DNA of 13,701 nt, from NCBI GenBank assembly GCA_016930955.1, contig JAFGFR010000088.1, positions 1 to 13,701 of the forward strand. Direction: 5' to 3'. Shown piece by piece: positions 6,802 through 13,643 of the stretch. Below the pieces are notes generated by a model. The model did not search any database. It was not told the DNA's origin and saw only the letters and a program-made list of their open reading frames with translations. The stretch comes from Victivallales bacterium (GTDB taxonomy: Bacteria; Verrucomicrobiota; Lentisphaeria; Victivallales; JAADHT01). Both the position numbers and the translations under genes were made by a program. Position 1 is the first letter of the stretch, and each line of letters begins with the position of its first letter.

Positions 6802-8070
6802 ATGAACGCAGGAAGAATCGAGAAGGCGTATTCGCTTGCCAAAGAGGCATATGCCGAGTTTGGCGTCAACACCGATTCGGCATTGTCGCAATTGGGTAAA
6901 ATCCCGGTGTCGCTGCATTGTTGGCAGGGGGATGATGTCGGAGGTTTCGAGCATTCCACATCGGATTTAGGAGGGGGGATACAATGCACCGGGAACTATC
7001 CCGGCAGGGCTCGCACGGCGGATGAGCTGAGGGCGGATCTGGACAAGGCGCTGTCTCTCATCCCCGGGAAGCATCGTTTGAATCTGCATGCCTGTTATGC
7101 CGAGCCGGTGGGCGGCAAGGTCGTCGAGCGGGACAATCTCGAGTTCGCGCACTTCAAGAACTGGGTCGAGTGGGCTGGGTCGAGGGAGATGGGAGTGGAC
7201 TTCAATCCTACTTTCTTTGCTCATCCTGAGGCGGACTCTGGTTTTACCTTGAGCAGTCCCGACGCGGGAATAAGGAGGTATTGGGTGGCGCATGGCATCG
7301 CCTGCCGGAAGATCAGCGAGAAGATCGGTGCGAAGCTCAAATCCACATGTGTGATGAACACATGGATCCCGGACGGGTTTAAAGACATCCCTGTTGACCG
7401 CAAGGGCTATCGCGAGCGCCTGAAAAATTCCCTGGACGAGATGTATGCCATGAAGACCGACCCCCAATGCCATCTGGATGCAGTCGAGAGCAAGCTGTTC
7501 GGGATCGGTTCGGAGAGCTGTGTCATAGGCTCACACGAATTCTACATGGGTTATGCAGTCGCGAACGACAAGCTTTTATGCCTGGACGCTGGTCACTTCC
7601 ATCCGACCGAAGTTATTTCAGACAAGATATCGTCGATCCTTAATTTTTTCGACGAGCTGCTGCTGCATGTGAGCAGACCCGTGCGCTGGGACAGCGACCA
7701 TGTGGTGATCCTTGATGACGAGCTGCGCGCCATCGCCCTGGAGATCGTCCGAGGGAATTATCTCAAGCGTGTGCATATCGGGCTCGACTTCTTCGATGCC
7801 ACAATCAACCGCGTGGCCGCATGGGTCATCGGTACAAGGTGCATGATAAAGGCCTTGTGCTATGCTCTGCTTGAACCCACGGCGCGACTCAGGAAGGACG
7901 AGCTCGAGGGAGACTACACATCAAGGCTGGCCATGCTCGAGGAGCTGAAGACCATGCCTTTTGGGGCCGTCTGGGACTACTACTGCCTCACCAGCTCCGT
8001 CCCGGTCGGGCATGAATGGCTGGCCGAGGTGAAACGCTATGAGAAGGAGGTCCTGTCGAAACGGGGATGA
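6802..8070 (+). CDS. rhaA: L-rhamnose isomerase
   Basis: Metal-dependent TIM-barrel enzyme that converts L-rhamnose to L-rhamnulose, the first step of rhamnose catabolism. The 422-residue length matches the family. Recognisable segments include IPVSLHCWQGDDVGGFE (34-50), NLHACYAE (94-101) and MGVDFNPTFFAHP (130-142). Others are VIGSHEFYMGYA (241-252), LDAGHFHPTE (261-270) and RWDSDHVV (295-302), which carry the His and Asp metal ligands, and HIGLDFFDATINRVAAW (325-341). The ATG at 6802 has AGGAGA (6788-6793) eight bases upstream. No rhamnulokinase, aldolase, transporter or regulator is adjacent in the window. A truncated transposase gene begins within a few bases of the stop codon on the opposite strand. 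Confidence 0.96.
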   Translation: MNAGRIEKAYSLAKEAYAEFGVNTDSALSQLGKIPVSLHCWQGDDVGGFEHSTSDLGGGIQCTGNYPGRARTADELRADLDKALSLIPGKHRLNLHACYAEPVGGKVVERDNLEFAHFKNWVEWAGSREMGVDFNPTFFAHPEADSGFTLSSPDAGIRRYWVAHGIACRKISEKIGAKLKSTCVMNTWIPDGFKDIPVDRKGYRERLKNSLDEMYAMKTDPQCHLDAVESKLFGIGSESCVIGSHEFYMGYAVANDKLLCLDAGHFHPTEVISDKISSILNFFDELLLHVSRPVRWDSDHVVILDDELRAIALEIVRGNYLKRVHIGLDFFDATINRVAAWVIGTRCMIKALCYALLEPTARLRKDELEGDYTSRLAMLEELKTMPFGAVWDYYCLTSSVPVGHEWLAEVKRYEKEVLSKRG

Positions 8071-8082
8071 ACAGCGGGATTG

Positions 8083-8502
8083 GTCGTGTCCGGCAAGATG
8101 GATCGCCTTCGATGACGTCGTCTTGAATGCACCAGCCAACGTGGATAGCGAATGGGCCGTGCAGGGACGGGGCTCGACCCGTCCGCCGTCGATCGAACTG
8201 GCGTCAATGGCATTCGCGGAACGGTCAAGCCCGTTCCCTACGGGGTTGACGATCCCAATCAACGCATGGATGTGGTTTGGCATGATCACACACGGCCCCA
8301 GATCCACACACTGGTATTGCTGCCCCAGCCATTGCCATTGTTCGTCGGCAATCGTGCCGATGTCGTTAAGCAGGATCACGCCATCCGCGACGCGACCAAA
8401 CCATTCAGTCCGGTCATGCACGCAGATGGTCACGGAACACAGCCTGTCCCGGCTGTAGTCGTAGCCCGCAAGGCGATTCCGTTTGCGATCAGGTCTCTTC
8501 AT
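8083..8502 (-). pseudogene. 3'-truncated REP-associated (RAYT/IS200-like Y1) transposase gene
   Basis: From the ATG at 8502 about 140 residues match REP-associated tyrosine transposases. They include YDYSRDRLCSVTICVHDR (14-31), FGRV (35-38) and the HUH metal-binding motif in VIMPNHIHALIG (72-83, His77 and His79). The helix segment LSTLAGAFKTTSSKAIHLAG lies at 119-138. Homology then stops and the frame runs into antisense rhaA sequence, ending at 7921. The C-terminal part that normally carries the catalytic tyrosine is missing, so the protein cannot work as a transposase. The break lies at about 8071-8083, against the rhaA stop codon. It looks like a remnant cut off by deletion or rearrangement. 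An A/G-rich AGGG just before the ATG is a poor ribosome binding site. Confidence 0.8.
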
Positions 8503-8557
8503 CCCTATCTAACGTTTGAATTCTCCTGAGTCGGTCAGGCGTCAGGTGAAATGATTT

Positions 8558-8578
8558 GTTGGCATTTTTTTTGCCAAC
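8558..8578. repeat. Perfect inverted repeat with an all-T loop
   Basis: GTTGGCA (8558-8564) pairs with TGCCAAC (8572-8578) around seven T bases. It lies about 55 bases upstream of the truncated transposase start, on that gene's 5' side. It may be the subterminal palindrome of the former element or a stray terminator-like structure. Confidence 0.45.
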
Positions 8579-8672
8579 CAGTGCATCAAGCCCAAGTTAT
8601 TGCTGTTTTTTACCCACAAATTCTGCGGAAGAGCCAGATTTAATGTATGACGAGTCTGGAAAAATCTGTCTT

Positions 8673-8690
8673 CCATGTTATGATACATGG
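8673..8690 (+). promoter_or_regulatory. Candidate extended -10 promoter inside a palindrome, before atpB
   Basis: TGTTATGAT (8676-8684) is an extended -10 match, TG-N-TATGAT. It is framed by the perfect 6-base arms CCATGT (8673-8678) and ACATGG (8685-8690). No good -35 hexamer precedes it, as is common for extended -10 promoters. A transcript would have a leader of about 185 bases containing the hairpin cluster. The palindrome could be an operator. Confidence 0.3.
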
Positions 8691-8741
8691 GGGAAAGAAT
8701 GACTTTGCTGCTGCTGATGAGCGAATGTGGATCTTTGGCCT

Positions 8742-8848
8742 GCGGTCGCTTGAGACCGCTTTGTGTCCGCCGGAGGCGGCAGAGGGATTGGTGCTCCGCT
8801 TTGTCTGGAAGCGGTGTCCGGGCGGCAGCCCAAAGTCAGGCTGTAGCC
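8742..8848. repeat. Cluster of small hairpins (REP-like array)
   Basis: Successive inverted repeats are GCGGTC/GACCGC (8742-8747 with 8754-8759), CCGCC/GGCGG (8767-8771 with 8775-8779), CCGCTT/AAGCGG (8796-8801 with 8809-8814), GGGC/GCCC (8820-8823 with 8828-8831) and GGC/GCC (8839-8841 with 8846-8848). Such G/C-rich palindrome arrays next to a RAYT gene recall REP/BIME elements. The array lies in the expected atpB leader. Confidence 0.55.
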
Positions 8849-8876
8849 AGGCAAAAAAAACAGATCGGGAGTGTTG

Positions 8877-10172
8877 ATGCAAAAGGTTTACCACAGGATA
8901 CTCAGGATAGCCGGGAACGTGATCGCGGTGGAGGCCGAGGATGTCGGCTACAATGATCTGGCCGAGGTCCGCAGCTCGAGAGGAACTTCGCTTGCACAGG
9001 TCATACGCATGGAGGATGATCTTGTCTCTTTGCAGGTCTTTGCCGGCAGCCGTGGTGTCTCAACAGGGGACGAAGTACGTTTCCTCAGCCGCCCGATGAG
9101 GGTGTCCAAGTCGGAGAACCTGCTTGGCAGGGTCTTCACCGGCGGTGGGCTTCCCCGCGACAACAGGCCGCCGGTGGAGGAGGATCTGGTGGATATCGCC
9201 GGCCCATCGGTCAACCCGGCTAAACGAATCATACCGAAAAACATGATCCGAACCGGGATACCAATGATAGATGTCTTCAACTCGCTTGTCGAGTCGCAGA
9301 AACTGCCGATATTCTCCGTCGCCGGGGAGCCCTACAACCCGCTCCTCGCGAGGATCGCGATGCAGGCCGAGGTGGATGTGATAATCATTGGAGGCATGGG
9401 GCTGAAGCATGACGATTATCTTTTTTTCCGCAACACGCTTGACGACCACGGTGCTCTTTCCAGGTCGGTGATGTTCATCCATACCGCTTCGGATCCGGTG
9501 GTGGAGTGCCTGCTGGTCCCGGATATGGCGCTAGCGGTGGCCGAGGGCTACGCAATGGACAACAAGCGTGTCCTTGTGCTTCTTTCGGACATGAGCAACT
9601 ATGCGGATGCCCTGAAGGAGATAGCGATAACTATGGAGCAGATACCCTCCAACCGCGGGTATCCCGGGGATTTGTACAGCAAGCTTGCCGCCCGGTACGA
9701 GAAGGCGGTGGACTTCGACACCAAAGGGTCTATAACAATACTTGCGGTGACGACCATGCCCGGCGACGACGTGACGCACCCGATACCTGACAACACCGGG
9801 TACATCACCGAGGGGCAGTTCTATCTGCGCAATGGACGGATCGAGCCATTCGGGTCTCTGAGCCGCCTGAAGCAGCAGGTCAACGGCGACACCCGCACGG
9901 ACCATCGCGCCATAATGGACACCATGATCAGGCTGTACGCCGATTTCAAAGACACTCTGGAGAAGCAGTCCATGGGGTTCCAGATGACCGACTGGGACAG
10001 GAAGCTGCTGAAGTACGGCACTATGTTCGAGAGCGATATGATGGATCTTTCTGTGAACATAGCTCTTGAAAAGGCTCTGGACCGGGGGTGGAAGATCCTT
10101 TCCGACTGTTTCGACAAGACGGAGACGGGGATGAAGACCGATCTCCTGGACAAATACTGGCCCAAAGGATGA
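8877..10172 (+). CDS. atpB: A/V-type ATP synthase subunit B (non-catalytic)
   Basis: Regulatory, nucleotide-binding subunit of the A/V-type rotary ATPase headpiece (A3B3) at the cytoplasmic face of the membrane. It has 431 residues from the ATG at 8877, with GGGAG (8867-8871) five bases upstream; GTG and TTG codons just before are less well placed. The family pattern is clear. GRVFTGGGLPRDNRPP (84-99) is followed by the degenerate P-loop FSVAGEPYNPLLARIA (146-161), which lacks the Walker A lysine as expected for B. Later come SDPVVECLLVPDMALAVAEG (205-224), LLSDMSNYADALKEI (235-249), QIPSNRGYPGDLYSKLA (255-271) and THPIPDNTGYITEGQ (300-314). Usually the gene follows atpA, but here it is first in the run. 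The complex must obtain A subunit from elsewhere. Confidence 0.96.
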   Translation: MQKVYHRILRIAGNVIAVEAEDVGYNDLAEVRSSRGTSLAQVIRMEDDLVSLQVFAGSRGVSTGDEVRFLSRPMRVSKSENLLGRVFTGGGLPRDNRPPVEEDLVDIAGPSVNPAKRIIPKNMIRTGIPMIDVFNSLVESQKLPIFSVAGEPYNPLLARIAMQAEVDVIIIGGMGLKHDDYLFFRNTLDDHGALSRSVMFIHTASDPVVECLLVPDMALAVAEGYAMDNKRVLVLLSDMSNYADALKEIAITMEQIPSNRGYPGDLYSKLAARYEKAVDFDTKGSITILAVTTMPGDDVTHPIPDNTGYITEGQFYLRNGRIEPFGSLSRLKQQVNGDTRTDHRAIMDTMIRLYADFKDTLEKQSMGFQMTDWDRKLLKYGTMFESDMMDLSVNIALEKALDRGWKILSDCFDKTETGMKTDLLDKYWPKG

Positions 10173-10184
10173 CTCTGATTCAAC

Positions 10185-10811
10185 ATGCCTAAAGTCAAGT
10201 TTACAAAAAACGCGCTCAAGGTTGAGCGCGACAATCTCAAGAGATTCTCACGCTTCCTGCCGACCCTGCAGCTAAAGAAACAGCAGCTGCAGATGGAGAT
10301 GCGGAAGCGTGTTGAGCAGATAGAGCTCATCGTCTTGAAGGAGAGGGAGTTGAGGCAGGGCTTCATCAAGTGGCTGTCTCTTTTCGGGGACGAATCGAAG
10401 GTGGCTTTTTTCATGAAGACTGTCCGGATTGAAGATATCGAGACTCGGACAGACAACATTGCCGGAGTGAGCGTGCCGGTGTTTGTATCTGCGAGATTCG
10501 CAGACACCGAATATTCCCTGTTCGACGAGGATCCATGGATTGACAGTGCCGTCAACGCCCTGAAAGAAGTTGTGAACTGCCGTGCCGAGCACGAGATACT
10601 TGAGAGGCAGCATGAGCTTATATCCCGTGAGCTCAGGATAACGACTCAGCGTGTCAACTTGTTCGAGCGGGTGATGATACCGGGATGTAGGGAGAACATC
10701 AGGGTTATCCAGATATATCTTGGTGACCAGCAGACTGCCGCCGTGGGCCGCTCGAAGATCGCCAAGCGCAAAATGCTCGAAGCCACAGGGCTGGAGGGAG
10801 CCGCGGCATGA
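10185..10811 (+). CDS. atpD: A/V-type ATP synthase subunit D (central rotor stalk)
   Basis: A 208-residue, strongly helical protein forming the central shaft that turns inside the A3B3 head. The N-terminus (PKVKFTKNALKVERDNLKRF, 2-21) and the long coiled-coil-like helix with LQLKKQQLQMEM (28-39) fit the family. So does the C-terminal helix with RVNLFERVMIPGCRENIRVI (156-175). It starts 12 bases after atpB and its stop overlaps the atpI start by four bases (ATGA). Translation of D and I is therefore likely coupled. Only a distant AGGA precedes the ATG. Confidence 0.92.
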   Translation: MPKVKFTKNALKVERDNLKRFSRFLPTLQLKKQQLQMEMRKRVEQIELIVLKERELRQGFIKWLSLFGDESKVAFFMKTVRIEDIETRTDNIAGVSVPVFVSARFADTEYSLFDEDPWIDSAVNALKEVVNCRAEHEILERQHELISRELRITTQRVNLFERVMIPGCRENIRVIQIYLGDQQTAAVGRSKIAKRKMLEATGLEGAAA

Positions 10812-12634
10812 TAGTCAGGATGAAAAAAGTGGCCTTGATCTGCCTTCTTGAGCACAGGGAGGAGGCATTGCACGCACTCAGAAAGCTAGGCGTTTTGCAT
10901 GTGGAGTCTGGAAGTCTTGCGGAGAGCGACGACCGTGCCGCCATCGAGAGGCAGATGCAGGAGGTTGCCAGGGCTCGAACTATTCTCTCTGCCCGTGAGC
11001 CATCGACGGATGAAACGACTTCCACGGCAGAGCCGCAAAATTCACCCGAGCAGCTTGTCGAAGAGGCAAATCTCCTGGACAAACAGCTGAAGGATATTGC
11101 CAGCTATAGGCAGGGATTGCTTCATGCCAGGGAGTTGCTGGAGCCCTGGGGTGATTTTTCGCCGGAACTTCTCGATCAGTTGAGGTGTGATGGCATATCT
11201 GTCCTCCTTTGTGAGGGGACCGAGACGGATATCGACAAGGTGCCGGAGGATGCAGGCTTCAAGATCATCGGCAAAGACGGCAACAAAGTGTGTTTTGCGG
11301 TTTTCGCCGACCGCCATCTGGACGATGCGGGGCTGCCTGTGGCGCGTCTGCCGGAGGGGCTTTCTTTACATGACGTTGACACAAATATTGCGGGAGCTGA
11401 CGAGAAGCTGCGGGAGATCGGGGCAAGGCTCGATGCAATGTCTGCCGCGAATGCCAAAGTCGAAAACCTCCTGGCTTCACTCGGACACAGGCTGGAATTT
11501 GCCATCTGCCGTGACGGCATGATTGCTGAGGGCGTGTTGGCCTGCATCCGCGGGTACTGCCCCGTTCCGCTTGCCGCCAGTCTTTCCAAGGCCGCCGAGG
11601 CGCACGGATGGGGCTTGATGCTCGATGACCCTTCAGACCGCGACACTCCGCCAACATTCATAAAAACACCGAAGCTCATAGAGTCGTCGAAGGCGATTTT
11701 TGACTTTATCGGCATTACTCCGGGCTACCGCGAATGGGACATCAGCGCGAGCTTCTTATTCTTCTTCACATTGTTTTTCGGCATGATATTCGGCGATGCG
11801 GGATATGGGGCGATCTTCTTGGCTCTTGCGGTTTTTGCAAAGCTCAAGTTTGGCAAAAGGCGGAGCCTGAGGCTTAGTCTCAATCTTTTCCTGTTGCTCA
11901 GCACCGCAACGCTATTCTGGGGGGTTGTCACGGGCAACTACTTCGCTATCCCTGCGGAGAATTTGCCGTCTTGGATGAGAGGGCTCGAATGGTTCACCGA
12001 CCCAGTGCTAAAGGATAAGCATATTCAACTCCTGTGTTTCGGCATTGCTGCGGTGCATCTCTCATTCGCGCGTTTCTGGAAGGCTTCCCTTGTGCTCAAC
12101 AGCACCCGGGCACTAGGCGAGATTGGGTGGGGGCTTGTGCTCTGGGCCAATTTCTTTGTCGCCCGGAAACTGATCGTGTACCCCGAAAGCGAATGGCCAC
12201 TGACCCTTATCTCGGCGTTTTACGGCGTGGGGATCGTTTTCGTGGTGGTTTTCGGGGTCGACTGGAAAAAGCTCGACGAGGCTTTCGGGTTCCTTTTCGG
12301 CTTGAGCGGGTCTTTTGTGGATTTGCTTTCATATATCCGTCTCTTCGCCGTCGGACTGTCATCCTACTATATCGCCAAGAGCTTCAATGACATGGGCTTG
12401 ATGATCCTGGGTGTCTCTTCGAACGCCCTCTTGACACCCCTGCTGGTGCTGGCGATGGTGGTGGTCATTCTTTTCGGGCATGTTTTGAATGTGTTGCTGG
12501 GAATGCTCGGGGTGCTCGTCCATGGGATTCGCCTCAATACCCTGGAGTTCTCGAATCATATGGGCCTGCAGTGGCTCGGGCATTTATATTCTCCCTTCCG
12601 AGACGAGGATGCCGCCGCTGGCAACGGAGCTTGA
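10808..12634 (+). CDS. atpI: A/V-type ATP synthase subunit I (membrane stator, a-subunit analogue)
   Basis: A 608-residue membrane subunit that forms the ion half-channels against the K ring and anchors the peripheral stalk. The N-terminal cytoplasmic half (1 to about 305) has the usual start MIVRMKKVALICL and coiled-coil stretches. The C-terminal half has about seven membrane segments, beginning with DISASFLFFFTLFFGMIFGDAGYG (311-334). The conserved channel arginine corresponds to Arg511 in LLSYIRLFAVGL. The terminal HGIRLNTLEF...YSPF segment (572-597) is typical. Shares ATGA with atpD. The usual next gene, atpK for the ring proteolipid, does not follow; an ankyrin protein does. Confidence 0.94.
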   Translation: MIVRMKKVALICLLEHREEALHALRKLGVLHVESGSLAESDDRAAIERQMQEVARARTILSAREPSTDETTSTAEPQNSPEQLVEEANLLDKQLKDIASYRQGLLHARELLEPWGDFSPELLDQLRCDGISVLLCEGTETDIDKVPEDAGFKIIGKDGNKVCFAVFADRHLDDAGLPVARLPEGLSLHDVDTNIAGADEKLREIGARLDAMSAANAKVENLLASLGHRLEFAICRDGMIAEGVLACIRGYCPVPLAASLSKAAEAHGWGLMLDDPSDRDTPPTFIKTPKLIESSKAIFDFIGITPGYREWDISASFLFFFTLFFGMIFGDAGYGAIFLALAVFAKLKFGKRRSLRLSLNLFLLLSTATLFWGVVTGNYFAIPAENLPSWMRGLEWFTDPVLKDKHIQLLCFGIAAVHLSFARFWKASLVLNSTRALGEIGWGLVLWANFFVARKLIVYPESEWPLTLISAFYGVGIVFVVVFGVDWKKLDEAFGFLFGLSGSFVDLLSYIRLFAVGLSSYYIAKSFNDMGLMILGVSSNALLTPLLVLAMVVVILFGHVLNVLLGMLGVLVHGIRLNTLEFSNHMGLQWLGHLYSPFRDEDAAAGNGA

Positions 12635-12674
12635 ATTTTATCGACGCAAATCGTGTAGTTTTAACTTATATGGT

Positions 12675-12681
12675 AAGGAGG
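12675..12681 (+). promoter_or_regulatory. Strong ribosome binding site fixing the secreted ankyrin start
   Basis: AAGGAGG, a full anti-16S match, lies five bases before the ATG at 12687. It rules out the longer open frame that extends back into atpI to 12489. Confidence 0.8.
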
Positions 12682-12686
12682 TGGAC

Positions 12687-13559
12687 ATGAGAGTGCACAC
12701 CATGAAGACATGGGCTGTCGGGGCGGCGTTGCTCTGCTGCGTGTGGGTATGGGGCGAGCAGTATGAAGGGCAGGATCTGCATTCGGCAATCAAAGCCGGG
12801 GACTCCAAAAAAGTCGAGGAGATCCTCGATAAATCCCCAGATCTCGCCAAAAAAGAGATCAAGTACCATGGATTTCCGGTAGTGTTGGCAATGAAATACA
12901 GAAAGCTGGAATGCCTCAAGGCCCTGGCTGCCAAAGGCGGCGACGTGAAGTATGCATTCCCTACCGGTGATACTCTCCTGCACATGCTTGTAGAAGGAGG
13001 CGGCCTGAAGCAGGAGGCATACGAGGAATTCCTCGAGTTCCTTGTGAAGGAGAAAAAACTCAGTATCGAGAGAAAGAACAAAAAAGGAGCCACTCCGCTG
13101 AACCATGCATTCTCATACAGCCACCAGCTTCCAAGTCCGAATACCCTGAGTCCGATAACCGAGGCATTCTCCAAGTATGGCGCGAATGTCAACACCCAGG
13201 ACGACGGTGGCCGCACTCCTGTTTACAATGTCATTGAGCGAACTGTGTTCAAGGGACACACAGGTGTTGTGTTGAATAAGGAGCAAATCAACAAAAATGT
13301 ACTTTCTCTTGTGAAGTTGCTTGTCGAGAAGGGTGCGAAGGTGGACATCTCCGCCAAGGACAAGTCCACTCCCCTGTATCGTTTTCTTGTCAAGAGCGAG
13401 GACATCGACGATGGCGACAGGGAGGACTTCGTGGCCTTTATGCTTGAGAGCGGGGCTAACCCGAAGGCTCGCGGGCCAAACCGCAAGACCCCGCTGGACC
13501 TGGTGCAGAAAGGCGGCGATCTGTACAACCAGATGAAGGGAAAGAAGAAAAAAAGATAG
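12687..13559 (+). CDS. Secreted or periplasmic ankyrin-repeat protein
   Basis: A 290-residue protein with an N-terminal signal peptide: basic start, then a hydrophobic core at about residues 7-22, with possible cleavage after VWG at 23. The rest is made of diverged ankyrin repeats. The first runs LHSAIKAGDSKKVEEILDKSPDLA (31-54). Later ones end in YGANVNTQDDGGRTPVY (164-180), LLVEKGAKVDISAKDKSTPLY (211-231) and MLESGANPKARGPNRKTPLD (252-271). A lysine-rich tail (KGKKKKR) ends the protein. The start is set by AAGGAGG five bases upstream; Met6 is an alternative. It lies 52 bases after atpI and might be read through from it, but no functional link to the ATPase is known. It differs from the ankyrin protein at 24-1055, which has no signal peptide. 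Confidence 0.87.
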   Translation: MRVHTMKTWAVGAALLCCVWVWGEQYEGQDLHSAIKAGDSKKVEEILDKSPDLAKKEIKYHGFPVVLAMKYRKLECLKALAAKGGDVKYAFPTGDTLLHMLVEGGGLKQEAYEEFLEFLVKEKKLSIERKNKKGATPLNHAFSYSHQLPSPNTLSPITEAFSKYGANVNTQDDGGRTPVYNVIERTVFKGHTGVVLNKEQINKNVLSLVKLLVEKGAKVDISAKDKSTPLYRFLVKSEDIDDGDREDFVAFMLESGANPKARGPNRKTPLDLVQKGGDLYNQMKGKKKKR

Positions 13560-13580
13560 ACGTGGACAACAGAGCCATAG

Positions 13581-13614
13581 TATTTCGATCTTGATAGCGA
13601 TTTCGATTTCGATT
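13581..13614. repeat. Short GATTTC-type tandem repeat
   Basis: After the ankyrin stop codon lies TATTTCGATC, then GATAGC and two perfect GATTTC units (13599-13610) with a partial third, followed by a T-run. It forms no convincing stem, so I do not call it a terminator. Confidence 0.35.
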
Positions 13615-13643
13615 ATTTTTTCAAACAGGCATGTATTTTTTTA

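Larger units (their letters stand above)
8503..8876. other. Hairpin-rich intergenic region before atpB
   Basis: 374 bases without a credible gene. In order it holds a T-loop hairpin (8558-8578), a palindrome around a TATGAT box (8673-8690), a cluster of small hairpins (8742-8848), an A-run (8852-8860) and the ribosome binding site GGGAG of atpB (8867-8871). The expected upstream gene of an A/V-ATPase operon, atpA, is absent here. Confidence 0.6.

Noticed and set aside
8647..8877. Small plus-strand frame before atpB (76 residues)
   Set aside because: It runs through the hairpin array; the protein shows no familiar pattern and no ribosome binding site. The palindromes explain the open frame better.
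9821..10555. Minus-strand open frame of 244 residues
   Set aside because: Antisense to the end of atpB and most of atpD, serine/arginine-rich composition without recognisable domains.
13560..13643. Intrinsic terminator after the secreted ankyrin gene
   Set aside because: A T-run exists near 13615 but the preceding GATTTC repeats do not form a stem of useful length.
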